Below are positions 25,254 through 33,514 of a DNA stretch of 64,000 bases, in pieces. The first letter of the stretch is position 1, and each line of letters opens with the position of its first letter. The notes under the pieces are model-generated. The model saw only the letters and a list, made by a program, of their open reading frames with translations, was not told the DNA's origin and did no database searches. Source of the DNA: CAZHON01 sp964534565 (GTDB taxonomy: Bacteria; Patescibacteriota; Gracilibacteria; Peribacterales; Peribacteraceae); the NCBI GenBank assembly GCA_964534565.1, contig CAZHON010000002.1, forward strand, positions 186,001 through 250,000, in the 5' to 3' direction. The position numbers and the translations under genes were made by a program.

Positions 25254-25487
25254 ATGGCTCAAGATGCTTGTCAGGAATCGCAGAAGTTATCGTACGCAGC
25301 AGACGGTATCCTCAAGGATATTTGCAAGACCCCGGCTGAGGTGGAGGCTCTTCAGGAGCACATGAAAACCTGTGAAAGATGCCAAACGACCTATCGCTAT
25401 ATCATCGATGTCGTACTGAAGGACAAGAATCATAAAGCCACTCCCGACTCACGCATTTTTCCGGCAGAAACTACTTCTGCTCAATAA
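25254..25487 (+). CDS. Small protein with zinc-finger-like H-x3-C-x2-C motif
   Basis: The 77-residue product has EHMKTCERC at about residues 35-43, the H-x3-C-x2-C arrangement of the zinc-binding anti-sigma (zf-HC2) domain, within the helical context LQEHMKTCERCQTTYRYI. There is no membrane segment, unlike most anti-sigma factors. It could be a soluble regulator of one of the two ECF sigma factors in the window, but that is inference. It overlaps the convergent gpmA by 17 bases. Confidence 0.65.
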   Translation: MAQDACQESQKLSYAADGILKDICKTPAEVEALQEHMKTCERCQTTYRYIIDVVLKDKNHKATPDSRIFPAETTSAQ

Positions 25488-26127
25488 GCTCCCCCGTCGG
25501 TTCTACGCGAATAACAATTCCTTTCACCGGGCGGATTTCTTTGCTCACCATCTTCTCTCCTTCGAATCGATACACGTAGGGAGTTGCGAGCTGAACTTCG
25601 AGCGTTGCCGTCGTCGCATCATCAAGGTGATCCAAGGAACGGAAGATTGGACGAAGACTGTTTCCGTGTGCAGCGACAATCACCGTCTTGCCAGCGGCAA
25701 CGTGCGGCAAAATGTATTCCTTGAAGAACGGAGTGACGCGCTTCACACAATCTTCGATGCTCTCACCGTTTGGCGGTGGCGTGTCGTACCCGCGTCGCCA
25801 CTTCTTCACCTGTTCCTCACCATGCTTCGCAATCATCTCTGCTTTATTGAGTCCCTGGAGGTCGCCGTAGTGTCTCTCGTTGAGAGCGCTATCAATTGTC
25901 GTTGGAACCTTCTGGCCAAGTCCGTCGAGTACAATCTGAAGGGTTTCCTGCGCACGCTTGAGACGAGACGTGAAGGCCATGTCGAATGTCAGATCGCCCA
26001 ACACGGATGGAGTTTTTGTCGCATCCTCTTTGCCTCGAGCGGCCAGATCCACATCTTTCCAACCTGCAAAGAGGTTATCTAAATTGAACTGTGACAGGCC
26101 ATGGCGGATAAGGACGAGGGTACCCAT
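25471..26127 (-). CDS. gpmA: 2,3-bisphosphoglycerate-dependent phosphoglycerate mutase
   Basis: This 218-residue histidine phosphatase-fold protein has the phosphohistidine motif LIRHGLSQFN, the substrate segment LNERHYGDLQGLNKAE and the second catalytic histidine in VAAHGNSLRP. It interconverts 3- and 2-phosphoglycerate in lower glycolysis, upstream of the pyruvate oxidised by the Kor-type enzyme elsewhere in the window. It is slightly shorter than E. coli GpmA (250), with internal deletions. No clear -10 lies near its ATG. Confidence 0.94.
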   Translation of the reverse strand: MGTLVLIRHGLSQFNLDNLFAGWKDVDLAARGKEDATKTPSVLGDLTFDMAFTSRLKRAQETLQIVLDGLGQKVPTTIDSALNERHYGDLQGLNKAEMIAKHGEEQVKKWRRGYDTPPPNGESIEDCVKRVTPFFKEYILPHVAAGKTVIVAAHGNSLRPIFRSLDHLDDATTATLEVQLATPYVYRFEGEKMVSKEIRPVKGIVIRVEPTGELIEQK

Positions 26128-26142
26128 AAGGAAGAAGGAATG

Positions 26143-26167
26143 TGTCAGTTCGAGCGGAGCGAGAACT
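26143..26167 (+). repeat. 25-base dispersed repeat, copy 1
   Basis: This stretch is an exact 25-base match, in opposite orientation, to 38636-38660. It has AGTTC/GAACT ends around GAGCGGAGCGA. It lies in the divergent gap between gpmA and the gene at 26206. Confidence 0.7.
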
Positions 26168-26189
26168 GGCGCGAAATGCGTAAATCAGG

Positions 26190-26195
26190 TATACT
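26190..26195 (+). promoter_or_regulatory. -10 element of the gene at 26206
   Basis: TATACT, preceded by CAGG as at nth, ends ten bases before the ATG. Confidence 0.5.
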
Positions 26196-26205
26196 GGAAC
26201 GAAAT

Positions 26206-26580
26206 ATGAATATCAACTTCCGTCGCCTCTCCCGCCTTCGTTACGGTCACACCGTGTTGTGGTCTGTGGTCGCAAGTACGCTCGTTGTTGTCACCATGTC
26301 GGGTCTTGCACGTGCCGCAAAGAACTTCAACGCCGCACTGACACAGAAGCCGGATGTTGCTCTCTATCTTTTGCTGCCGGAGGAAGAAATCACTTCTTCA
26401 ACGATGCTCCGCGACCAGGAAACAGAACGTGATTATTTGGCAGAAACAAAAGATGGCCCAAAGTTGATTACCCTCAAGCGTGGACCAACCAAGTGGTACG
26501 TCGGTTCTATCGAGTCTCTTCGCGGAGAAAACGGCCGTGACGCAAAATCAGCAGAGGGAACAGGAACACTGCACGAATAA
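26206..26580 (+). CDS. Membrane-anchored or secreted hypothetical protein, 124 residues
   Basis: This protein has a basic N-terminus and one hydrophobic segment at about residues 17-37 (VLWSVVASTLVVVTMSGLA) ending in ARAA, so it has either an uncleaved anchor or a signal peptide. The exported part is small and charged (EEEITSSTMLRDQETERDYL). I do not recognise the family. Its 3' end overlaps the convergent glycosyltransferase gene by 74 bases, the longest tail overlap in the window. Confidence 0.55.
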   Translation: MNINFRRLSRLRYGHTVLWSVVASTLVVVTMSGLARAAKNFNAALTQKPDVALYLLLPEEEITSSTMLRDQETERDYLAETKDGPKLITLKRGPTKWYVGSIESLRGENGRDAKSAEGTGTLHE

Positions 26581-27253
26581 TTCGGCGGAAACGACGAGGT
26601 TGAGTGAAAAGTCTCCACAGCCACTCCAGTCCCACGGATCGCAATATTTTTGGTGCACGTTTTGCCGTCCCTGCGAGGAAGTCGAATGTGCCGCCGACGC
26701 CGATGGCGAGTTTGACCGACGGCATTGCCGCCAAGTGACGGGCAATCCAAAAATCCTGTGCAGGCGCTCCGTAGGCCACAAACAGAATATGTGCACCGCT
26801 CGCGTTGATGCGATCGACAATGCCATGGGCATCTTCCTGTTTTGGTGAACCTGCAAACGTTCCTGCGATGACGAGTCGAGGGTTCTTCTTTTGAAGAGCG
26901 GCCGCTGCACGCTCCGCCACACCGGGCGCTGCACCGAGTAAAAACACGGGATGTGATGCATCGAGTGCCGCGCAGAGTCGCGTCACGGTGTCGACCCCGG
27001 TCACACGTTCAGGCAACCGTTGCCCCGTCAGACGAGCCGCAAGCAGAAGGCCCGTGCTGTCGGCAATATTGAGAGCGGTGTGATTGAGCAACGCATGGAA
27101 CGGAGCATTGCGAGTCGCCTCGACGAGCATCTCATTATTCGGCGTCATCACATGGTGCTGACCATCGATATGGAGGAACGTTCTCAGCCGTTCCATGGCC
27201 TGATCGCGGGTGACCGCATCGATTCCAACCCCGAGGAGGAAGACCTTGCTCAT
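26507..27253 (-). CDS. WecG/TagA/CpsF family glycosyltransferase
   Basis: This 248-residue protein matches the family that transfers N-acetylmannosamine-type sugars onto lipid-linked acceptors. Signatures are FLLGVGIDAVTRDQA, HVMTPNNEMLVEA, ADSTGLLLAAR, RVTGVDTV, FLLGAAPGVAE and VGGTFDFLAGTAKRAP. A basic, hydrophobic C-terminus (RRIIRAVFLFPLLILRHGRF) would attach it to the membrane. Together with the 2-epimerase upstream, this suggests ManNAc-containing surface polymer synthesis. ATG 27253 is six bases after TATGCT. Confidence 0.9.
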   Translation of the reverse strand: MSKVFLLGVGIDAVTRDQAMERLRTFLHIDGQHHVMTPNNEMLVEATRNAPFHALLNHTALNIADSTGLLLAARLTGQRLPERVTGVDTVTRLCAALDASHPVFLLGAAPGVAERAAAALQKKNPRLVIAGTFAGSPKQEDAHGIVDRINASGAHILFVAYGAPAQDFWIARHLAAMPSVKLAIGVGGTFDFLAGTAKRAPKILRSVGLEWLWRLFTQPRRFRRIIRAVFLFPLLILRHGRFLREETR

Positions 27254-27259
27254 ACGTAC

Positions 27260-27265
27260 AGCATA
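27260..27265 (-). promoter_or_regulatory. -10 element of the WecG/TagA-family gene
   Basis: Minus-strand TATGCT ends six bases before ATG 27253, in a 52-base divergent gap. Confidence 0.55.
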
Positions 27266-27291
27266 ACCTGCACAGAGACGGCGCGCATGTG

Positions 27292-27297
27292 TACAAT
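27292..27297 (+). promoter_or_regulatory. -10 element of the DsbA-like lipoprotein gene
   Basis: TACAAT, extended by TG at its left, ends eight bases before ATG 27306. Confidence 0.5.
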
Positions 27298-27305
27298 CAA
27301 CTCAC

Positions 27306-27992
27306 ATGAAACTCCCTCCATCCGCTCTCGTTGTCTCCGCTCTCCTCCTGGGAGGATGTGCCGTTGCCGCTCCAGAGCCACAAACGCAGGATCAAGCGAC
27401 ACTCGACACTGTTCTCCAGGACACCGCTGCAGATGAAGGAAGTTTGGGAGCAGACACCACCACCGCCACAGGTGCCGTTGCTCAGGCAGCGGGACGACTG
27501 ACTCCACTGGGACTTTTGGAATTGGGAGACGCCAATGCATCACACAGTGTGCTCATTTTTCTCACGCCGGGCTCGAACTACTCCGCTCAGTTTGTACGCG
27601 AACTTCTGCCTGCACTCACCTCCACATACGTTGCGAATGGAAAAGTGAAGTTGGAGATCGCATTCGTTCCTTTTGTTCGTTACCCATCCACAGCAAACGC
27701 AACGGCCGCTCTGCTATGCGCAGCACGAGAGAAGAAGGGAGGGGCTGCACTCGTTGCCCTTGCCCAGGACCCCAATGCGGCACTGGTAAAAACTTTGAGC
27801 CTGACGAAGCAAACATTCGACTCCTGCATGAAAGAACCTGCCATTGCCGATGCCGTGAAACGACACGCCGCTCTCGCAAGTTCCTTGAATGTGACGTTGG
27901 TTCCCACAATGTTTTTGGACGGCACGAAGAGTGTGGGGTTGCCAGAATGGAGTGACTTAAATGCAGCGATCAATGCTCTCCTCTCGAACTAA
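27306..27992 (+). CDS. DsbA-like lipoprotein lacking the CxxC active site
   Basis: The 228-residue product has a lipoprotein signal (lipobox LLGGCAV, lipidated Cys18) and a thioredoxin-like DsbA fold from about residue 65 (VLIFLTPGSNYSAQFVRELL, then VTLVPTMFLDG with the cis-proline). In redox-active DsbA family members the first segment ends in CPxC; here TPGSNYSA occupies that place and no cysteine is present. It may be a structural or chaperone-like relative. It is followed 3 bases later by an SLH protein, so the two probably form one operon. Confidence 0.8.
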   Translation: MKLPPSALVVSALLLGGCAVAAPEPQTQDQATLDTVLQDTAADEGSLGADTTTATGAVAQAAGRLTPLGLLELGDANASHSVLIFLTPGSNYSAQFVRELLPALTSTYVANGKVKLEIAFVPFVRYPSTANATAALLCAAREKKGGAALVALAQDPNAALVKTLSLTKQTFDSCMKEPAIADAVKRHAALASSLNVTLVPTMFLDGTKSVGLPEWSDLNAAINALLSN

Positions 27993-27995
27993 TCC

Positions 27996-28652
27996 ATGCG
28001 CACATCGCTTCTCCTGCTTGGCGTTCTTGTTCCTGCATCCGCTCTGGCGGCTCCATTTTTAGGAACCAGTTCATTCCGGGACGTTCCCGACAACTCTCCC
28101 TACGTCGAGGCAATCGAGTACGCGCGAGATCACGACATTGTGCAGGGGTATGACGACGGCACATTCCGACCCGATGCTCTGCTGAACCGAGCAGAGTTCA
28201 CGAAGATTGTTGTCGCAACGGTTGAGGATGCAACGGACATCACCGAGTGCATGCGCAATGCCCAACCTGATTTCTTCTACTCTTCACCGTTCCTCTTTGC
28301 CGATACACCGGTAAAGGCCTGGTACCTTCCCTATCTCTGCCAAGCGAAGCTGCAGCACATCATCGACGGGTACCCCGACGGCACATTCCGCGCTGCGCGG
28401 TTCATCAACCTCGCAGAGGCTGCGAAGATTCTGTCGCACTCTTTCGCGCTGCCCGAAACTCCGGCCACCGATGAAAACATTCCCTGGTACGTGCCCTCCA
28501 TCGATGCACTCGCTGCTGCACACGCACTGCCCACCGATCTCGAAAACGTTGATAGTGTCATCACGCGCGGACAAATGGTGGAGATGATCTATCGCCTGCA
28601 CGCACACATCACGGATAAACCGTCTGCAACCTACGAATCACTCACAGAGTAA
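27996..28652 (+). CDS. Secreted protein made of three SLH domains
   Basis: This 218-residue protein has a signal peptide (residues 1-18, ending ALAA) followed by three S-layer homology repeats at about 26-75, 85-150 and 155-205 (GYDDGTFRPDALLNRAEF, GYPDGTFRAARFINLAEA, TRGQMVEMIYRL). It closely resembles the N-terminal half of the SLH protein at 3607-5184 but has no further domain. It probably attaches to the cell wall or S-layer together with the preceding lipoprotein. Confidence 0.88.
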   Translation: MRTSLLLLGVLVPASALAAPFLGTSSFRDVPDNSPYVEAIEYARDHDIVQGYDDGTFRPDALLNRAEFTKIVVATVEDATDITECMRNAQPDFFYSSPFLFADTPVKAWYLPYLCQAKLQHIIDGYPDGTFRAARFINLAEAAKILSHSFALPETPATDENIPWYVPSIDALAAAHALPTDLENVDSVITRGQMVEMIYRLHAHITDKPSATYESLTE

Positions 28653-28908
28653 TCTGCACCAGCTTCCTGCGGGTTCCGGCACCTGACAGAATCGTAATGT
28701 GCTGCATGGAAATATCGAATTCTTCGGCAAGCAAGCGCACCAGTTCAACATTCGCTTTTCCTCCTTCCGCTGTAGCGTGCAGCGATATTTTTAATGTGCC
28801 ATCGGCCAAGATTCCCGTTATCAAACTGAGTGGGGCACCCGGTTTGGCATGGACGGAAAACGTCACGCTCCCCTCGGTACTCAGCCGCTGTTTCAGGTCT
28901 TCGATCAT
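28642..28908 (-). CDS. DUF167 (YggU) family protein
   Basis: This 88-residue protein fits DUF167: VHAKPGAPLSLI near the start, LKISLHATAEGGKANVELVR in the middle and ILSGAGTRRKLVQI at the end. The family's biochemical role is not established. Its ATG follows the trmD stop with no intervening base, so it is probably translated from the trmD transcript. Its end overlaps the convergent SLH gene by 11 bases. Confidence 0.88.
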   Translation of the reverse strand: MIEDLKQRLSTEGSVTFSVHAKPGAPLSLITGILADGTLKISLHATAEGGKANVELVRLLAEEFDISMQHITILSGAGTRRKLVQITL

Positions 28909-29562
28909 TTAGTGTGTGGAGTTCTTTCGCCAGGTCGCAATCTTTCCGTGGTCACCGGAAATGAGGACGTCGGGAACCTTAAGACCGCGGAATTCCTCGG
29001 GGCGCGTGTAGTGCGGGTACTCGCGCTTGCGATCGAGGGAGGCGGAAAAACTTTCCTCATGAGCGGATTCATCTTTTCCAAGAACACCGGGAATATGCCG
29101 CGCAATTGCATCGACAAGAACCATCGCAGGCAGCTCCCCTCCCGTCAGAACGTAATCCCCAATGCTCACCACTTCGTCGATCCATCCACCGTCGATAATG
29201 CGCTGATCGATTCCTTCGTAGTGACCGCAGAGCAAGATGAGCCAATCTTTCTTCGCGAGAGACTCTACCGTTGCCTGCTCCAATCGTTTGCCGGTGGGCG
29301 CAAGAAAGATTCTGTGAGGCACACGAGTCGTGTCACTCGCCATCACCGTCTCGATCGCTTCCACAATCGGTTCGCACATCATGAGCATACCCGCTCCTCC
29401 TCCGTACGGACGATCGTCCACCTGACGATGAACACCTTTGCCGTGCTGGCGAAGATCGTACAAATTGACGGTCAATTTTTGATCCTGCTGCGCACGCCCG
29501 AGAATGCTCTCAGTCAGGGGGGTAAACATCGCCGGGAAAAGGGTGAGAATATCGATGCGCAT
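28909..29562 (-). CDS. trmD: tRNA (guanine-N1)-methyltransferase
   Basis: This 217-residue protein methylates G37 of tRNAs that read CNN codons and prevents frameshifting. It is a SPOUT-fold protein; the knot region is seen as LLCGHYEGIDQRI and SIGDYVLTGGELPAMVL, with DDRPYGGGAGM near residue 49. The C-terminal part after the knot is shorter than in E. coli (255 residues). ATG 29562 precedes the family opening RIDILTLFPAMF. TACACT lies 11 bases upstream. Confidence 0.95.
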   Translation of the reverse strand: MRIDILTLFPAMFTPLTESILGRAQQDQKLTVNLYDLRQHGKGVHRQVDDRPYGGGAGMLMMCEPIVEAIETVMASDTTRVPHRIFLAPTGKRLEQATVESLAKKDWLILLCGHYEGIDQRIIDGGWIDEVVSIGDYVLTGGELPAMVLVDAIARHIPGVLGKDESAHEESFSASLDRKREYPHYTRPEEFRGLKVPDVLISGDHGKIATWRKNSTH

Positions 29563-29573
29563 GGAACAGGCCA

Positions 29574-29579
29574 AGTGTA
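29574..29579 (-). promoter_or_regulatory. -10 element of trmD
   Basis: Minus-strand TACACT ends 11 bases before ATG 29562, giving a leader of about four or five bases. Confidence 0.45.
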
Positions 29580-29672
29580 GCGTATTTTCGTCTGCCCTAT
29601 TCGGCTTCTTCAGGGGTAGACACTCCTCACCCCGCTTCTGCACATGGATGTGTGGAAGCGGGGGTTTTCGGC

Positions 29673-29678
29673 TAGGGT
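29673..29678 (+). promoter_or_regulatory. -10 element of the glycosyltransferase gene at 29686
   Basis: TAGGGT ends seven bases before ATG 29686. Confidence 0.4.
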
Positions 29679-29685
29679 AGGACTG

Positions 29686-30522
29686 ATGCCGCACGTCTCC
29701 GTCTGCATTCCCACATACGAACCCAACGCAACCTACCTGCAGGAAGCGATTGAGTGCGTGTTTGCACAAACGTACACCGACTGGGAACTCGTCGTGCATG
29801 ACGATGGATCGAAGGCCGATGTACGAGCGATGATGGAAAAATTTCTGAAGGACCCGCGGGTGCGATTTGTCCGCTCGACGGAGAGGCTGGGCATCGGAGG
29901 AAACTGGAATGCAACTGCAGCGCTGGCAAATGCCCCTGTGATCGCCTATCTCTTCCAAGATGATCTCTGGGCTCCTCGGTATCTTGAACGCGCTCTCGCC
30001 GCATTTACAGCGCACCAAACCGCACGCATGGTCGCACTGCAACATCGGTACTTGCTCCAGATGCACAACGACATGACCGACTCCTATCGCCCGATTGCAG
30101 AGATGCGCCAAAAAATTTTCGAGCAGCGTTTTGCAAAGGGCTCGGTCTTTCTCTCCTCGTGGATCTTGCGAGGATTGCATCCAAACTTAGTCGGTGAACC
30201 GGACTTTGTGGTGATTCAAAAATCTCTCCTCGATGACATTCACGGTTGGGACAGTGCGATGAAGCAGTGTCTCGACGTCGAGGGTTGGACCCGCATGCTT
30301 CAGCACGGAGACATTGCATTCGTGCCCGAGGAATCGGGAAGTTTCCGCATTCACGGAGAGGCAACGACTGCGAAGAATCATCGAGATGGAAAGGGGCTCA
30401 CGGATCGTCTACGCATTCTCGTACGACTCACCCTGCACGGACATGGCAGCGCGATCCTCGCGATCGTTCGTGAATTGCCGGGCATGGTAAAAAAGGCGAT
30501 GCGACGATTGGCTCATCGCTAA
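29686..30522 (+). CDS. Glycosyltransferase family 2
   Basis: The 278-residue product has a GT-A fold: SVCIPTYEPNATYLQEAI at the start, LVVHDDGSKADVRAM for nucleotide binding, and the metal-binding region around AYLFQDDLWAP (a DD pair rather than the usual DxD). Its sugar donor and acceptor cannot be read from the sequence. A basic C-terminus (KKAMRRLAHR) may contact the membrane. Its stop codon interlocks with the convergent small gene. Confidence 0.88.
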   Translation: MPHVSVCIPTYEPNATYLQEAIECVFAQTYTDWELVVHDDGSKADVRAMMEKFLKDPRVRFVRSTERLGIGGNWNATAALANAPVIAYLFQDDLWAPRYLERALAAFTAHQTARMVALQHRYLLQMHNDMTDSYRPIAEMRQKIFEQRFAKGSVFLSSWILRGLHPNLVGEPDFVVIQKSLLDDIHGWDSAMKQCLDVEGWTRMLQHGDIAFVPEESGSFRIHGEATTAKNHRDGKGLTDRLRILVRLTLHGHGSAILAIVRELPGMVKKAMRRLAHR

Positions 30523-30815
30523 GCGACCGCCTCATCTCTTTCTCCTTCTACGTCTGTTTCTTGTGGTTCAAAAATATGGAGCGCTGTGACAGGCTCTCCA
30601 ATTGCGCGTCTTGCTTGATCAACAATTCCATCCAGGTAGCTGCAAACACGAACATCATTTCGCTGCTGACGAAGCAGTGGCTCCAGCAGCTTCAAGCACG
30701 CACTGATCCGCTCACGAATGACAGGATGATCTTGAGTACGAGCGAGTTCCGTCAGCTGTTGCAGCTGCGAAATGTCTCCTTCGTACGCCGGATAGCGAAC
30801 GCTTAAACGCGACAT
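30519..30815 (-). CDS. Small hypothetical protein, 98 residues
   Basis: I do not recognise this soluble, mainly helical protein (QLQQLTELARTQDHPVIRER, LKLLEPLLRQQRND); its pattern could be a HEAT-like or four-helix unit. It has one of the best -35/-10 promoters in the window (TTGACC-16-TACACT), whose -35 lies within the stop region of the korB-type gene. Confidence 0.55.
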   Translation of the reverse strand: MSRLSVRYPAYEGDISQLQQLTELARTQDHPVIRERISACLKLLEPLLRQQRNDVRVCSYLDGIVDQARRAIGEPVTALHIFEPQETDVEGERDEAVA

Positions 30816-30824
30816 GGTCGCGCC

Positions 30825-30852
30825 AGTGTACGAATTTTGAGACCTCGGTCAA
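30825..30852 (-). promoter_or_regulatory. Promoter TTGACC-16-TACACT of the 98-residue gene
   Basis: Minus-strand -35 TTGACC (30847-30852) and -10 TACACT (30825-30830) are 16 bases apart. The -10 ends nine bases before ATG 30815. Confidence 0.65.
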
Positions 30853-31739
30853 ATGAATTTCTTCATCAACCCCGACACGTCCGTAATGGCTACCTCTTGC
30901 ACCGGAGTCGTTGTTTTGCCCTGACGTGGAACCAAGTGATCATAGAAGCTTTGAGACTGTGGATTCTGGTACAAAATTCCGCACGCAATGTGCTCGCTCA
31001 CATCAATCGCCGTCTTTCGTGCGTTCACGAAGTCGGTTGGGTCATAGCCCTTTCCATCGACGTCTTTGCATCGCTCTAACAGGTAATCGTGCGTGGCGAA
31101 GTGATTGTACGTCGGACATGCCTGAAGCAAATCGACGAAGGCGAAACCGTTGTGCTTGAGTGCTGCCTTGAGTACACGCGTCATCTGCGGAATGTTTCCA
31201 CTGAATGCACGTGCAACGAATGTCGGTTCCAAACTGAAGACGAAATCCATCGAATTGAGCGTGTGTTCCGGGATTCCATTTGGAGATGCGTTCATCTTCT
31301 GCCCCTGCCACGTGAGACTGCTCGCCTGCCCCGTTGTGAGACCGTAGTTCCCGTTGTTGTGGAGCACGAAGACGATCGGATAGTTACTGCGAATGCCGTG
31401 CACCAAGTGTCCGACTCCTTCTGAGAAGCTCGCTCCGTCTCCTCCGAATGCCATCACGGGCATCGTTGGATTTGCGAGCTTTGCACCGGCAGCAAATGGA
31501 ATCACGCGACCGTGGAGTCCGTGGAAACGGTACCCCATCAATTTATCAGATGTATTTCCGTGGCAACCGACGTCGTAACAAAGAGTGACTCCATGTGGAG
31601 GAATGCCGCTCTCAACCAAAGCAGTCTTCACCGCCGTCCAGATTCCGTAGTCTCCGCAGCCATCACACCACGTGCAGCGATTGCCGCAGTGATAGGCCTG
31701 CATGGAGGTTTCGCCGATGGAAAGCGGGATGGATGTCAT
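30849..31739 (-). CDS. 2-oxoacid:ferredoxin oxidoreductase, beta subunit
   Basis: This 296-residue thiamine-diphosphate subunit has cysteines for the iron-sulfur site (CTWCDGCGDYG), the TPP/magnesium motif FGGDGASFSEGVGHLVHG and LHNNGNYGLTTGQAS. With the alpha subunit it converts pyruvate or another 2-oxoacid plus CoA into acyl-CoA, CO2 and reduced electron carrier. Its ATG overlaps the alpha-subunit stop by 4 bp. The sequence alone does not tell pyruvate from 2-oxoglutarate; the adjacent acetate-CoA ligase favours pyruvate. Confidence 0.92.
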   Translation of the reverse strand: MTSIPLSIGETSMQAYHCGNRCTWCDGCGDYGIWTAVKTALVESGIPPHGVTLCYDVGCHGNTSDKLMGYRFHGLHGRVIPFAAGAKLANPTMPVMAFGGDGASFSEGVGHLVHGIRSNYPIVFVLHNNGNYGLTTGQASSLTWQGQKMNASPNGIPEHTLNSMDFVFSLEPTFVARAFSGNIPQMTRVLKAALKHNGFAFVDLLQACPTYNHFATHDYLLERCKDVDGKGYDPTDFVNARKTAIDVSEHIACGILYQNPQSQSFYDHLVPRQGKTTTPVQEVAITDVSGLMKKFI

Positions 31740-33514
31740 AGCGTTGAAAGGATGTTCAGAAGTTCATCGTAGAAGAACGGACGACCGTCGTATTTGAGCA
31801 CGCGATCGGAGAACGAAAGACCGCTCTCTTGCTTAAGAAGCATTCCAAGTTGTCCCTGATGATTTCCTTCGAGGAGCACTGTCTTCTTCGCCTTCTTGGA
31901 GAGCGATTCAAAACGTTCAGTCTTGAGTGGCCACAGGTACGTGTAGTGCAGGTAGCCGATTTTCTTTCCCTTCAACTCTTCACTTTCCAACACATCGATC
32001 ACAGGCCCCTTCGTGCTTCCCCATCCCACCAAGAGCACATCGAGCTCCAAATCTTTCGTACTGCATACTGCCTGCTGCGTGCTGCCATCCACTACCCACA
32101 ACTCAGCATCCGGCAACGACCCCCTCAGTGCCTCCTGCTTACGCATGCGCTTCTCCAATTGATCCTTCGCATTCTGTGCATGTTCGTTCACCGATCCGTC
32201 AGGTCCATGTTCGTCACCCTGTGCAACATAGGTCGCAGCAATGGCTCCAGGAAGCCAACGAGGAGAGACTCCATTCTTGTCCGTCGTACGATAACGATCG
32301 GTGGACTTCAACTTCGAAAGTTCTTTTTGGTCCGTCACTATCCCACGTTCCAATGTCGCCTTCTTCTGGTCATACATCGGCTGTGTGTAAATCGCTTCCG
32401 CAATCTGCTTATCTGTCAGAACAATGACCGAGATTTGGTACGTCTCGGCAATGTTGAACGCAATCGGCATGAGATCGAATGCGTCCTGGCTGTCACTGAC
32501 ACTGATGACACATCGTGGGAATTCTCCGTGCGCCGTATTCACGGCGAGGAGAAGGTCTCCTTGCCCCGTCCATGTGGGAAGTCCTGTTGCAGGACCCGGA
32601 CGTTGTGCGAGCACGAACACCGTCGGGTTTTCGATCATGCCGTCGAGCGACAATGTCTCGCTCATCAAATCAAATCCTCCTCCACTCGTTCCCGTGAGCG
32701 CACGCGTCCCCATGTACATCGCACCACTGACCATCTGTGCTGCAGTGATTTCATCCTCCGCCTGCTTCATCACGATTCCAGTCTCGTTCTGGGTGTCGCC
32801 CATGTAGGTGAGTAGTGGAGAGCTCGGTGTCATCGGGTAGGCACTGTAGAGACGAACTCCTGCATGCAGAGCGCCAAGCCCCATCGCCTGGCTACCCGTG
32901 AGAAGCAAATGACCACTATAGGACTTTTCCGCTTCAGGAAGCGCCACGGACAGGTTCGGCACCGTCTCATTTTTAAAGGCAAATCCGCGATCGACACACG
33001 TTTCATTGATTGCGAGCAGGTCCTTCTTCTTCGCAAATTGCTCGAGCGCCAGTCCCTTCAGCTCTTCCGCCTTGCGACCGAGGAGCGCCCACACCGTTGC
33101 CGTGATGAGCATGTTCCCAAGGATCGATTTTGCATTCAATTCATTGAGAATCGCCGTGACTGGAAGATCGATCACCGTGATGGAGTTGCTCTTCAAAAAC
33201 TTTTCGTCTTCCGAACAAAACTTCCAATCGTGTGACTGATGAATCAGCACTCCATTCGATGCAAGTTCACGCAAATTATTTTCAAGTCCGTGATGATTGA
33301 AACACACGAGCACATCGACCGTCTGGCGCGTGGAACGAACATCGGTGTTGCCGATATCCAACTGGTAACTGCTGTGTCCGCCTTTGATGAGCGACATGTA
33401 TTCGCGATACCCGAACACGCTGTATCCCGCTCGTTTAAGGCCTTTTGCCAAGAGCTCACCCACCGAGTTCACACCCTGTCCCTGTGCGCCCGTGATTTTA
33501 ATGGCAGTGCGCAT
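31736..33514 (-). CDS. 2-oxoacid:ferredoxin oxidoreductase, fused gamma-alpha subunit
   Basis: The 592-residue product joins an N-terminal gamma domain (1-185, opening ITGAQGQGVNSVGELLAKGL) to the alpha subunit (about 195-592), which begins LLTGSQAMGLGALHAGVRLY and contains YPMTPSSPLLTYM and KQAEDEITAAQMVSGA. This is the KorA arrangement. It overlaps the flavodoxin stop by one base (TGATG) and the beta subunit by four, so flavodoxin, alpha and beta form one tightly coupled operon. Confidence 0.92.
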   Translation of the reverse strand: MRTAIKITGAQGQGVNSVGELLAKGLKRAGYSVFGYREYMSLIKGGHSSYQLDIGNTDVRSTRQTVDVLVCFNHHGLENNLRELASNGVLIHQSHDWKFCSEDEKFLKSNSITVIDLPVTAILNELNAKSILGNMLITATVWALLGRKAEELKGLALEQFAKKKDLLAINETCVDRGFAFKNETVPNLSVALPEAEKSYSGHLLLTGSQAMGLGALHAGVRLYSAYPMTPSSPLLTYMGDTQNETGIVMKQAEDEITAAQMVSGAMYMGTRALTGTSGGGFDLMSETLSLDGMIENPTVFVLAQRPGPATGLPTWTGQGDLLLAVNTAHGEFPRCVISVSDSQDAFDLMPIAFNIAETYQISVIVLTDKQIAEAIYTQPMYDQKKATLERGIVTDQKELSKLKSTDRYRTTDKNGVSPRWLPGAIAATYVAQGDEHGPDGSVNEHAQNAKDQLEKRMRKQEALRGSLPDAELWVVDGSTQQAVCSTKDLELDVLLVGWGSTKGPVIDVLESEELKGKKIGYLHYTYLWPLKTERFESLSKKAKKTVLLEGNHQGQLGMLLKQESGLSFSDRVLKYDGRPFFYDELLNILSTL

